From: Paramacrobiotus metropolitanus
Taxonomy: Eukaryota; Tardigrada; Eutardigrada; Parachela; Macrobiotidae
Direction: 5' to 3'
Assembly (NCBI RefSeq): GCF_019649055.1
Contig: NW_026570428.1
Location: 62,001-126,000, forward strand
Length of the DNA stretch: 64,000 nt
A model generated the notes under the pieces. That model was given only the letters and a program-made list of their open reading frames with translations. It did not search any database and was not told where the DNA came from. The number at the start of each line of letters is the position of its first letter. The first letter of the stretch is position 1. Shown one piece after another: positions 30,092-40,900 of the stretch. The translations under genes and the position numbers were made by a program.

Positions 30092-31856
30092 GGTACCAAG
30101 AGCCTAAACGATCAAACTGAAACCGTGAAAGGGAATCCGCAATACTGTTATCGACACCATCAATATGATCAATTTTCACACAAAAATTCCCAAGCGCAGC
30201 AGTCATTAATATCTTTCGCATCAAATGCAATACAACACGATTCTTAGAACCAAGAGACTTCCAGGCATCAACGACAGAGTGATTGTCACAATGAAATATC
30301 AACCCACGACAGTGAAAAAATGATCCCCATATAATGCAAGCAAGTAAGATGGGAAACAATTCTAAAACCTGGATGCAGAGTGTATTAGAGAGAATACGTT
30401 GAGGCCAGCGCGCGCAAAACCATCGACCATCAAAAAATGCACCAAACCCAATAGACGCTGATGCATCTGTATACAAATTAATAACATTGGCTGATATCCA
30501 GTCTGTACAGAGAAACGACGTTGTACCATTCCATTTCGGCAAATACACACGCCACCAATCAAGATCAGCAAAAAACTCGGCGTTTAGCTCGATGTTACCA
30601 GTAGGCGAACAGTGTGGGAGGAGATTGATAATTCGACGAGTGAATAATCTACCAGCAGGGACACAGCGAGACGCAAACTGCAAACTCCCGATTAAACTTT
30701 GTAGTTCCTTACGAGTACACACAGAACGATTCAGCCATGAATCTAATAATTGAATGATTTCTAACAACTTTCCCGGTGGAAGTGAAATAGTCTGATCAAC
30801 AGTGTTAATTAGAATTCCTAAGAATGGTAAGATTGTGGATGGCCCTTCTGCTTTATCAAGCGCTAAAGGAAAACCCAATTCAGCAGCTAATGCAACAAAC
30901 AGATTAATAAAGAGATCAGCAAGAACCTTAGATTTGAAAACAAACAAGAAATCGTCACAATAATGGACAAAATCATAAAAATTATAAACGTTACTAAAAA
31001 TCCAATGCAATGCGTGAGAAAACATGCAAAATAAAAACGGTGATGAACGTGCACCAAAAGGTAATACACAATCAAAATAATAATACTTCCCAACTTTAAA
31101 TCCCAAAAGATGGTAATCAGCTTTACGTACAGGAATAAGTCGAAAGGCGTGCTTAATATCTTGTTTACACAAAAAGCATGCAGGACCAATTTGAACTATA
31201 ATACGTATTGCGTCATCAATTGAGCAATAAGATAAGGAGTAATCATCTTTACATATACCATCATTAACGCTGTCGCCAGACGGGCGGCTGAGATCAAGGA
31301 TAATTCGATGACCACCAGTGCGTTTTTCACGCACTCCCAGAGAACTGCATACAAAATCAGCAAAAGGGGGATAAGAGAAAGGGCCCACTGTGTGGCCAAG
31401 CATAACTTCTTTATGTATAGCAGCTGAGAGCACATCCGCATGGGCGCGGGCAGACTGAGCATTTGGCGTTATGCGAGAGTGGTGCGTAGAGCGAAACCCA
31501 ATATCAGCACCATTAGAGAGAATGGCTAATAAATCGTGCACAAGCTTCTTATCTGGACAACCGGCAAGGTACTTACAAAAGATCTCACGGCGCAACGGCG
31601 TCTGAGGCAGCAATGGAATTGGTGGGTTTAGAGGCACGGCGCCTTGGGCAATTAAATTTCCCATGGCGTTGCTCATCACAAATGAGACAGATGTGTCTTC
31701 TTCCCGCTGGACAGATGGCATATCTGCAGTTCCCGTTGTTAAAAGCAAAACAGACTTGCTCAGCCCCGCCCGAAACGGGGCCACCACGAAAGGGCACATC
31801 GTTACGACCGGCATCCTGACGTGATGTAGAAGGGCCAACATAGCGGTTATCAACAC
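30078..31856 (-). CDS. Reverse transcriptase-RNase H of the retrotransposon
   Basis: The open frame is 592 codons. The first about 60 codons overlap the gag-like ORF and are probably not native; M-S-N-A-M-G-N-L near 31676 is a likelier start, unless frameshifting from gag is used. The RT domain has R-I-I-L-D-L-S, the K-Q-D-I-K-H-A-F-R palm motif, L-P-F-G-A-R-S-S-P-F and the catalytic H-Y-C-D-D box. The RNase H domain has Y-T-D-A-S at its first catalytic Asp, E-L-F-P, H-C-D-N-H-S and a closing D-N-S-I-A-D-S-L-S-R. The frame ends directly after RNase H, with no methyltransferase, as in Ngaro-type elements. YCDD in place of the commoner Y-x-D-D variants is within the known range. It copies the element RNA into DNA. 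Confidence 0.93.
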   Translation of the reverse strand: MLITAMLALLHHVRMPVVTMCPFVVAPFRAGLSKSVLLLTTGTADMPSVQREEDTSVSFVMSNAMGNLIAQGAVPLNPPIPLLPQTPLRREIFCKYLAGCPDKKLVHDLLAILSNGADIGFRSTHHSRITPNAQSARAHADVLSAAIHKEVMLGHTVGPFSYPPFADFVCSSLGVREKRTGGHRIILDLSRPSGDSVNDGICKDDYSLSYCSIDDAIRIIVQIGPACFLCKQDIKHAFRLIPVRKADYHLLGFKVGKYYYFDCVLPFGARSSPFLFCMFSHALHWIFSNVYNFYDFVHYCDDFLFVFKSKVLADLFINLFVALAAELGFPLALDKAEGPSTILPFLGILINTVDQTISLPPGKLLEIIQLLDSWLNRSVCTRKELQSLIGSLQFASRCVPAGRLFTRRIINLLPHCSPTGNIELNAEFFADLDWWRVYLPKWNGTTSFLCTDWISANVINLYTDASASIGFGAFFDGRWFCARWPQRILSNTLCIQVLELFPILLACIIWGSFFHCRGLIFHCDNHSVVDAWKSLGSKNRVVLHLMRKILMTAALGNFCVKIDHIDGVDNSIADSLSRFQFDRLGSWYHARL

Positions 31857-32745
31857 GGCCAGAACGATACTGGGGAGTGGAACGACTCTTCATAAGCACA
31901 AACTCGTGGAATAACGAGTTATGCAATTCACCCCACATCAAGAAACTGTCCGGGCGAGTAGACATCAGCAGCCGAAACTGCGAATCGTACTCGAGCCACA
32001 GAGCAGAATCAAAATTTTTTGACAAATTTCTAATAACATCCATATAACGAAACAAGTGAGGCGCCAAATAGGGAAAGTAATGGGAGCGGTAAGCGGCAAA
32101 CGTGGTGAAAGCTGACATCCAGGAATCTAGATCAAAGATGGACGCTTTCCGAGCTGTATACAACTGCAACAACTGCCCGGTGCGATTGTCGACATGATGT
32201 CTGATAGGCTTTGAATTGGACGTGCAGTTTTCTGGTAACAATTCACTGAGATCAATAAACTCGTGTAAATCCTGCAGTTTCGGTACCAACTTATCAGAAA
32301 CTGGACGGAGAAACTCTGGAACGCTTGAGGCAGAGGGAACTTCATCAACGATAATATTTCTGTGAGTAGTAGGCTGCCGATCAGCAGGCGGATGTGGCAT
32401 GAAAACCACAGATGGTGACTGACGGCTGTGCTGACTTCCTGCTCCTGATAGAACCAATGAGAGCTTATCGCTAAGCAGTTTTTGTTGCCGTTGCAAGGCA
32501 ACGATGGCAGGATCTGGACGCTTATGTGCATTTTTCTTACGAGGACGCCGGCGACGAGTAGACTTTGCAACTGACGCGTTGGAAGAATCTCGACGAGATT
32601 CAATTACTGATGGTAGTGCCGGTGGACCTGACGGTGAAGACGAACGTGATGATTCAGACGATACAGACTCAAGGCCATCAGATTCACTTGGAAACTCATC
32701 AGCTTCCGAAGAATTCAACATATATAAAGTCTCGGTGTCAGACAT
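31585..32745 (-). CDS. Gag-like ORF of the retrotransposon with zinc knuckle
   Basis: This 386-aa ORF has an acidic N-terminus, a Ser/Pro-rich and then strongly basic segment (R-R-R-R-P-R-K-K), a helical middle region, and two Cys-rich motifs near the end. The first is C-x7-C-x4-C-x5-H and the second a classic CCHC knuckle C-x2-C-x4-H-x4-C (C-L-I-C...C-P). These bind nucleic acid, as in retroelement capsid proteins. The 3' end overlaps the RT frame by up to about 270 nt in another phase, so RT translation needs frameshifting or internal initiation. The start ATG overlaps the stop of the upstream 91-aa ORF (ATGTCTGA). Confidence 0.88.
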   Translation of the reverse strand: MSDTETLYMLNSSEADEFPSESDGLESVSSESSRSSSPSGPPALPSVIESRRDSSNASVAKSTRRRRPRKKNAHKRPDPAIVALQRQQKLLSDKLSLVLSGAGSQHSRQSPSVVFMPHPPADRQPTTHRNIIVDEVPSASSVPEFLRPVSDKLVPKLQDLHEFIDLSELLPENCTSNSKPIRHHVDNRTGQLLQLYTARKASIFDLDSWMSAFTTFAAYRSHYFPYLAPHLFRYMDVIRNLSKNFDSALWLEYDSQFRLLMSTRPDSFLMWGELHNSLFHEFVLMKSRSTPQYRSGRVDNRYVGPSTSRQDAGRNDVPFRGGPVSGGAEQVCFAFNNGNCRYAICPAGRRHICLICDEQRHGKFNCPRRRASKPTNSIAASDAVAP

Positions 32746-33013
32746 TATAGCTGGATAAAATGTTATGAACGAAAAACACGATAATATTTGTCAACAAAAT
32801 CAACGATGTATCAGAAAAATCAGTAGATGCAAATTCCAGACGCAACAAACGATGTACGATATAAAAAGCCGTACTACGCCTCCCAACTGAATCATAAAGC
32901 GATGACGAATAAAGAACACGAAGATCAAAAGAAACTTGAGAAATAGTAACTACTTCACTACACAAAGAACAATCACATGGCACACCACGATGAATTGTAA
33001 AATTATGTGACAT
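32738..33013 (-). CDS. Small upstream ORF of the retrotransposon (91 aa)
   Basis: This ORF opens the element's coding region, 178 bp inside repeat A1, and ends eight bases into the gag-like ORF (ATG and TGA interleaved). It has a Cys cluster (C-D-C-S-L-C) near the start and a hydrophobic C-terminal half (L-I-L-L-T-N-I-I-V-F-F-V). No family is recognised. The tight overlap suggests translational coupling, but it may be a leader ORF without a protein role. Confidence 0.4.
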   Translation of the reverse strand: MSHNFTIHRGVPCDCSLCSEVVTISQVSFDLRVLYSSSLYDSVGRRSTAFYIVHRLLRLEFASTDFSDTSLILLTNIIVFFVHNILSSYNV

Positions 33014-33190
33014 GGAAATTAATTTTCATCAACAACCAAAACGAAAACAGGATGATCGAAAGCCTTATCATAACCTAAACAAGCAGTCAGGAAAAGGTCA
33101 TTCAGATACCGGCCGCGTAAACGGCTGAAACAGCGTTTTTGCTGTGAGGAGCAGTTATACCATTCAATTTGCATTGTAGACAAAATCAAC

Positions 33191-33396
33191 GAAAAAATTC
33201 CCTTCCCAAAACTGCAGAAACTAATTTCAACATAGCACACAACTCTCCAGCAACAAGGAAACATCTCAGAATCTCCAACTCTGAGGAAACAAAGCCACTA
33301 ACAACCAATGAAAGCCAACAAATGGCCATAAACACGAAAATGGGAGGGATGTGCACCCACAATTAACTATGATTAAATACATTTAATCAATCATTA
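33191..33396 (-). repeat. Terminal repeat A1 of the retrotransposon
   Basis: 206 bp identical to A2. Its outer end carries CATTA (33392-33396), directly followed by host CG and the GTAAGC splice donor of the nucleotidyltransferase gene. Confidence 0.9.
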
Positions 33397-34119
33397 CGGT
33401 AAGCGCTTGTATTAAATTATTTCTGTTGGGGAAACTAGCCCCGACTGTACAGGTTTCTGGCCACATATCAACAGATTTACACGACGCAGATGCAAGAATC
33501 AAGATTTAGAAAAATTAAAGGGCAAGAACCATGCCCTACCGCGTGAGAAGTGATTCAATTGACGCATTTAAATATTTAGTGCGCTCACAACGAAATTGGT
33601 CATAATGGACTGGAAAGATCTCTCTGGATCGTCTCGCAGCTGCCAACCTACAAAAATCTCGTGGCCCTGGTGGTTATTCTGAAGGATCTGCTCCGTCTTA
33701 ATGTCCTCAGTGATGTTCGTTCTGGCGGCTTCAGCTCCTACGTGCTGACCCTGATGGTGCTGGGCTTTCTCCAGCGTGGTAACAACAATCGCAACTTGAA
33801 TCTCGGAGACTTGCTGCTCAAGTGTCTTAAGTTTTATGGTAGTGATTTCGATTTCACCAACAACGCCATCGTGGTGACCGATGGTGGGAAAATCATCAGC
33901 AAAAAAGACATGCAGGCTATGGTGAAAGAGCCAATCGAGCAGGGACCGTATCTGTGTATTCAACAGCCGACGGATCCCGCGATGGACGCCGCTAAATCAT
34001 CCTGCAAAGGGACTCCGGCCGTTCAGGAGGCTTTTAGACGGACATATGATCGACTAATGGGGATGGTCGGCACTTCCGCTGTAAATGGGAAAGACATCTT
34101 GCATACGGCGTTTGCTTAG

Positions 34120-34964
34120 TCTGACAGCCGTCAATCTCGCCCAGAAAGTAAGCCTTAGTGGGCATTTTGACAATATTGTAATTAGTGTAATTGCCTCCAA
34201 TCGTGCATCACGGATTCACGGGTACCGTTAAGGACGGACATACCGTCGTTAAAATTCGCCTTTTGTCAATGATCCTCATTTTCTTTGTTGCATAAATATT
34301 TTTTTGCAGATTTGTTTGAGTAATGTAGATGAAGGTTTCTCACAGGCAAATCTTTGATTGTGCAGTTTATAATTGAAAGGTCATGACGTTTTTGATTTAC
34401 TCGTTCGTTGCACCAAGATTATTTGGTGTCTGCGGTAATAACCGCCATGTTCAATAAGAACCTACCTAGCAGTGGGCTTTTTTTAATTAATATGCTAACT
34501 TTAGGTTGTTTGTTGCATTTGTTCCTTTCGCCGAAGTGGTTAGTAACAAAAGCCTTATTTGTATTTGACTTTCTTATCTTTAATCCATCGTACGGTTTAT
34601 CAGATTTTGACGCCTATTTTTGGCTTTACATATTATTTTAATTACCGGTATCGTTAATCTATCCACATAAAACATCATCTGCTATCACTAATAGAAAAAG
34701 CGAACAAATAACAACAACAGCGGTAACACTGTAAAATCGCCACAAACCAGCATGCTATGCTGTTAATTAAAACTATCCGGCAAAAAGTTGCGCATTAGCA
34801 GTGTACAAATTAGCGCGTGAAAAGGACTACACCACCCCACACCCATACCGGCAAAACACGGAATTCATTGGTTCCAGTGTGATACTGCTTCGTTAGGAAA
34901 GTGCGTTCCACCATGCCGGTATATCGACGCAATCCCGATGTTTCAGTCCAGATGTACGACGCTG
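34120..34964. other. Intergenic between convergent genes
   Basis: 3' flanks of the nucleotidyltransferase (+) and the neprilysin (-). An AT-rich 77-codon plus-strand ORF at 34408 shows no family features and is not accepted. Confidence 0.5.
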
Positions 34965-37900
34965 TTACCACAGAGAGCATTTGTCTTTCTGTGGTGGATT
35001 AAATTTACTGTTGGGTCTGCATTTGAATGCGGCAGAAAATTCCGCCATATTAGATAATGGGCCCAAAACTCTAAAATAAAAGATTACAATTCGGTTGGTC
35101 AATTATTACGCACTGACATGTACAAGTACTGATGTGTACATGTGGGAGCACATAATATATAAATAGCACTGGCGCAGCAATAATGCCATCAGGTTAAAAA
35201 ATAAAAATTTGAGATTTATGACATCATTTATCACATTATTTATGACATCAGGTTAAGTATGATAATTAGTATTAGTTCGAGTAAAAATTTAAAAATGAAT
35301 ATTTTAGTTTACCGTATGGGACCAGGACTGTGCACCGAGGCAGAGATTTTGTTCATGGCATCTTGGACGCGCACTGAGCCGCACCAGATTTGAGCATAAT
35401 TCAGAAAGAACAGCTGATCGTGTGTTAGATTCGATCCGGGCAACATGGGCTCAGGGCCGTTGCGGTCCACCCATCGATGATAAGCCTGCAAAAATCCATT
35501 GTCGATTCACCAATTTTTATTGTTATTATAACGTATTTCTACAAAACTCAGTCATCGCTCTAGCAATTGCGAAATAAATACTTTAAATTTCTGATTATCA
35601 GATTTGCTGAGAAGGTATGAAAGCGATGGTACCATTTGCATGAAACGTGCGTACCCGGTAAGCCTGTTTTAGGCCGCCGTTGTCAGCAATGTTTTCCCCT
35701 AGTGTTAGACTTCCGTCAATCTACAAGAACAAGTGCCGTTAAGTATGTGTTCGTACTCAGAATCAATAACTGCCAACGAAGCCGAAGGTTAGCATCGGCT
35801 GAAAATTTGGCTGTTAAGGTCACAGCAATGAACGATATTCATACATGTAATCCGACTTCCTCCACCACGTATTTTCCATACTGTTCTTTAAAACATTCGG
35901 CTTTATCATAAAAAGCTTTGGCAGTTTCATTATTCCACCATTCCTTGAGATTCCCATAGCGATCGAACTGTCGGCCTGCAAGAAAAAAAAATGAAAACGT
36001 TGTTTTCGTTAGCAAGTTAATACCGCCTAAAAGACTCAGATTAAGGCAAGCGCGACCTGCGTGCTTTTATTATCAATGCTAATGTTTATTACTGTTTCGC
36101 AATCATTAACAAAGCAATACACCCATGGATGATAAGATACACTACACACAGCACCATATTTTCGGTGTACATGCACAATAGTATAATACTTGTACACCTT
36201 GGTCGATTACCTTTCATGTCGAACCCGTGAGTTATTTCGTGACCGACCACGACTCCGATTCCTGCAAATACAGAACAATAACCAGGAGTCCAGAGCGAGT
36301 GGCGTGAGGAGCTTTGGTGATACCCCCAAAATTCATCGACCTACAAAGCACGTACCATGTTGTTACAAATAATATTATCCAATATGGTGTAACAGCAATT
36401 CCGGCTGCACATACCGTGGATACATGGCACTGTAAAATGGTGGTTGCAGAATGCCGGCAGGAAAAACTGCAAACAAAACCAAAACCTTTTTTTCACGAAG
36501 CTGGTTTTCTGTTTTCCACAGAAAACTGATGTGAAGCACATTTTATGTTTTCAAAATGTGAACAATTCTTGTTTCAACTTCTGCTCATACTTACTGGAAA
36601 CGTTTTCTTAAATACAAAGTATTTCCACGCTACCGGCTAGATCAAGGTCAATAACCATTTCAATGAAAAACAATGGTGCTGGGTTATTTCTTTTATCCAG
36701 CCTTATACATAATACCTCTTTTAGCTAAAGGTCACCCGTCATTATTGTTAAATAAACTCTTAATTATTTGGCTCATTCAAGAGGATCGCTCAGTTTGAAT
36801 AACAGATGTTACTTTTTTGGCTCATGATCTGAATCCCTGCTGTGATATCATGAAAAAAATCCTCATTTGCCAGTTTCTTTGAAGTGGTATCTATAGCTAC
36901 CGTCTTGTGCAGATTCTCGTCAGCGATAAGCGAAACATTAAACAAACAGTTAAACAAATTTATAAACACTTAAATTAGCAAAAAAAAAACAATTAAACAA
37001 GCATTTCATTTATTGGAAACATGCTCTTTTTAAAAAAACTTAACCAGCTTACACTATTACATGTATGTGCAGCACTCCTTCACTTTGTGCGTTTCTGCTC
37101 GTGGAGTAAATGTTTTGATTTCAACAACTGCCCCAACAACCACACCATCTTCCTCACCTATATCATTCTTATTAGGATTGTAAAACGCATTAACAATGGC
37201 CGGCCCGGTCGTCGTCCACCTACAAAAATTCAATTACACAATGATTATAGCATCCGACACTTGACGCGAAACCGCACAACACGTTAAGCATTATATTAAC
37301 CACTTCACTTCTATGACATTTTTACAGTTTTAATTTGTACCGTTCAGGGTCAACCGGCTTTTTTAGCCGATCCAAATTGCGCTTCGTTTGAAAGGCCAAT
37401 AATCGAGCTACATTGATCATAAAGACGCTGTCGTCCACCACGAGCTGTCAAACGCACATAAATTGCAATATAGGCATGGCATCAGTTAATTTTATCGTAT
37501 CTGCGGCTTTAAACGCTTAACACCAGAAAATGTCGAAGAGTGTGTAAAGAACAAGTAAATTATCCTTAAGTGAGGTCGTAATCTGTCGCACAAGTTTTTT
37601 ACTAGCACCAGCAATCAAGATAGATTGGACCAGCGACATGGCGGCATGGATTAACGTACCGCTTCGTATTCTTCGTTGAGTTGTGTCACGTTGAGGAGAA
37701 AATCCGGATATCCAATTTTTTCGTTCATGTGGTTGGCCTGCAAAACGTTAAATTCTTTTTACTTACCGTAAACAAATTTGTTCATGCCGGCAAACCGTAG
37801 GCGCATTGTTTTCTGTACCTTTTCTTTCGCTTTGGATGCAGTCTCGTCGTCCATCCATTTTTGTTCATCCATTAATTCAAGGAACGCTTCGCGGATCATA

Positions 37901-40900
37901 TGGATCATTTCAAGCGCCTTAAAGAAACCAAACATTCTGATCGTAATGAGCATTTTATGCGAATGTTGTAATTCAAAACATTTACAGTATATATACAAAA
38001 CCACACTGCGTAAGATTCAAGAAAAATGCACTGAAAATATTCGTCGCGCATAGAAAAACGTTTTGAGTACGACGCAGTCGTCCTTACAACGTGCTTACCA
38101 CTAATAAGCTATCAAAAATTAGTGTAAGTACCGTCAAATATAATTTCATTGGTTTTTGGGATGGTCATTCATACCTTGATTTTGCTTTCCGGTTGGAAAT
38201 GTTCGCGAATGAACATCGCGCCGGTGGCCATGCCCATTTTATCGTTGACGAAATCGATGCACTGCTGCCATCTGGCGCGCTGCTGCGACACACCCATCAG
38301 CACTTTATGGAAATTGGCGCGCGCTTCCAGGTAACGCGTACTGAGATGCGGCGCAAACTCCATTGCCACCCGCCACATGGCGTAATTCCAGATTTGTCGC
38401 TTGGTGAAGATCTTGAGCGCCGCGGTGGCCGCCTTCAAATAGGTCAGTCCGTAGGCGACAATGGGCTCACTGCTGTTTAACGGATAACCCAGAAGGGTGT
38501 CGAAGTACTGCGACCAGTTGAAATGCGGGATTTGCGCCTGCAGCTCGGCCAGACTGAGTTTGTTATAAAGGGCCCCGCGGGTGGCTTGACGTTCGGCTTC
38601 CGGTGAACTGGCCTGTTGAAAGCGTGATATTGTAGAAATGGAAAGGTTCTTGGAAATTCACGACGTGAATTAAGAACCAAACGCACCATGAACATTTTCT
38701 AAATTCTAACAGAAGCTTCTAAACTAATAATTTCGGTGAACTGTAAGAAAGGTCCATTCAAGCCCCGAAGGCATTTTGTCAAACGACTTCCAGTTTGTTA
38801 GCATTAATATATATATATATTTGCATGTTTTGTATTTGCACCAGTATCTACAGTATATACTGACTTTACGCTCCATCAAATACAAGCGGACGAGGCGGTA
38901 TAATTATAAATCAATCCAATTACAAAATTAAGAATTATTAAATTATGGTCTTGGCTTGAACTATCCGGTCCTTACGTTTGCTAAGTAAATTTCAACTTGC
39001 AGAGCGTCCAATGACTGGTTTCGCACTCCAGTGTACTTTTCTGAAGCACCGAGAATTTTCGCCACGTCAATCATGTACTGCAAGTAGGCCTCGCGGTCAC
39101 TGGCCCATTGGGGATTAATGTAATGATCCCGACTGGGAAGTGCAAAGTCCGGCTGATCGATCTACGAGAAGGCCGGGAAATTATCAAATAAATTATTAAA
39201 AATGCATTCAAGGCAAGTGTCAGCTTAAAGTCCATTTAAGTTATGGCCATTGACTACGCTGGTAACCAAAAAGAGAAAGGTATCACGATTATATCTCCAA
39301 GTAATGCTGATCATGCGAAAATAATTACACACTTCTGCTTTCCATGGAAAGCATCTTGGCCAAGACAACATCCAAAGGACAGCCGCTTAAAGTTTTACCT
39401 GCAGGATATGCTTTTCCGAGTCTTTATCATCCGGTCCGACCCACTGATCGATAACAATGACCAGATTAAGATCTTTGTGAATGGTCGCCAACAGCTGTTC
39501 CACGGTGATGTTGGTTGGCTCCTTCCAGGGATTTCTCCGTTCGTTATGCATCAAGGGCCAATTACCGAATTTTTGTAAAATCCTTCGCAACGGTGTGTCG
39601 CCAGTCATTTCAATGTCAGAAATGTTCATACAAGACGCAAACATTTTTTTGGCTTTTCTCATTGACTGAGACGTGGTATTTGTATTGGGCTCCTCTAATA
39701 ATCCTGCAAACCGAAAAATTAATCCTAACTGCGCCTTAGAAACATCCCATGATATTGTGTATCTAGTTTTTGTGTAGGTTTTTCGTCTTCTTTTTTACAT
39801 CTTTTTGATGTAAATATACAAAGTGGCATATTTACATAAATCGCAGTTTAATTCCGTGGGTACCTTTGTTTTGGTCAAAATGTGCATCCTGCATTTCTTT
39901 ATATTTATTATTTTCTCTCAAGTATGCATCTGTCACAGCTGCTGAGTTATTTAGTTAAATTTGAAAGTTCTTATACCGCTAAATTTTTAACCAGAGTGAT
40001 TTCGAAAATTACAATAGAAAATCTGCTATACTTTAAACAAACTTACATTTTTCGTTTACTCAACAGAAAGTTATTGTAATGCCATAAAACACGAATTAAA
40101 TGCTTCCAGAATACTCGTAACTTCCGTAAAGTACAGGTTGTTTTCTTTAGCCAGTATATTAAGTTTTTTGTGATATATATATTAAGTTGTATTTATCTGA
40201 ACTGGTGCAATTAACCTAGAAAACTATGCCGGGACACGAGAGTACATTATTATGGATAAGCAGTGTGCACGTACTCCGCAGTTGAACTTGAACTTTATCG
40301 GCCATGACTTCAAATGTTGATATACTGGTGCGATCATCGGGAATAACGTGCTCTTTATTCCAGTTGGCGCAGGCGTAATTGAAGAAGTCCGTACATGGAT
40401 CCACACTGAAGTCCATTGCGGAAATCAATCGCGCCGCTGTTGGAAACGCCATAATTTTAAGAGACACCCATGATACGAACAACCACGCTGTTTGGACGCT
40501 ACTATACAGTATATTAGTTCACATTTGAATCGATGGCAGACGGCTTATTAAAGTGTCATTGAAAACAGTTTATTTAACCTGACATTTTCTGGACAGGCTC
40601 AATGTAACTGAAAAGTAGACCGGCAGAATGGAACTGTGGCTCTAACAAAGGCAGTCGGTCGGAATGAATGCAGCGCTGGGACATAATTTAATCGAGTTAA
40701 TTTGCATTGCGTGAAAACGTTGACGGATCAAATTTTAATATTTACTGGTCTTTTTATGTTCAGAATTAACACTGGTAAACAGCAAATACCACAGCGATAG
40801 CCTCAAAACATATTCACAGCCAATGTTGTAAAACCCAAATTAAAAGTATATTTTAACAAGAGAGAAAGTTTTATCAGCTTCTGATCCACCAATCATAAGT

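Larger units (their letters stand above)
28622..33396 (-). mobile_element. Ngaro/DIRS-type tyrosine-recombinase retrotransposon, apparently full length
   Basis: The element is 4,775 bp excluding one CATTA core. In its own sense (minus strand) the order is A1 (33396-33191), an upstream ORF, gag-like ORF, RT-RNase H, tyrosine recombinase, B1 (29079-29000), A2 (28999-28794), a 92-bp segment, and B2 (28701-28622). This split-direct-repeat arrangement (A1...B1-A2-B2) is that of PAT/Ngaro-type elements. No methyltransferase domain follows RNase H, which favours Ngaro over DIRS1/PAT. No LTRs, no DDE integrase and no target-site duplication are seen. The A copies (206 bp) and B copies (80 bp) look identical by eye, implying recent insertion. 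One in-frame TGA in the recombinase ORF may make this copy non-autonomous. Confidence 0.93.
28234..34119 (+). pseudogene. TRF4/TENT4-like non-canonical poly(A) polymerase, interrupted by a retrotransposon
   Basis: Coding pieces are 28234-28621, then 33397-33398 on the far side of the insertion, a 181-bp intron, and 33580-34119. The first piece, after a TTTTTGCAG acceptor, carries the nucleotidyltransferase fold: Y-G-S-F-L-M-G-T-F-L-P-S-S-D-I-D with two catalytic Asp, and the third Asp in E-M-D-I. The second carries the central/PAP-associated region (H-N-G-L-E-R, G-G-F-S-S-Y-V-L, L-K-F-Y-G, D-P-A-M-D-A-A-K-S-S). Such enzymes oligoadenylate nuclear RNAs for turnover or modify mRNA tails. Reading from exon into element gives a stop after five codons, so this allele probably makes no full-length enzyme unless the insert is removed or spliced out; both halves otherwise look intact. 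The 5' exon is not identified. Whether it is a null allele, heterozygous, or one of several paralogues is unknown. Confidence 0.8.

Noticed and set aside
33019-33264. ORFs crossing retrotransposon repeat A1 on both strands
   Set aside because: They duplicate ORFs in A2 because the repeat is identical, and show no family features.
34408-34641. 77-codon hydrophobic plus-strand ORF
   Set aside because: AT-rich composition alone gives Phe/Leu codons; no start context or homology.
37760-37770. Strong GTAAGT donor after neprilysin exon 7 reading F-V-Y-G
   Set aside because: It breaks the frame to the next exon. The earlier GTACAG donor at 37818 gives the K-A-K-E-K/A-N-H-M-N-E-K-I-G-Y-P-D-F join expected for the family.
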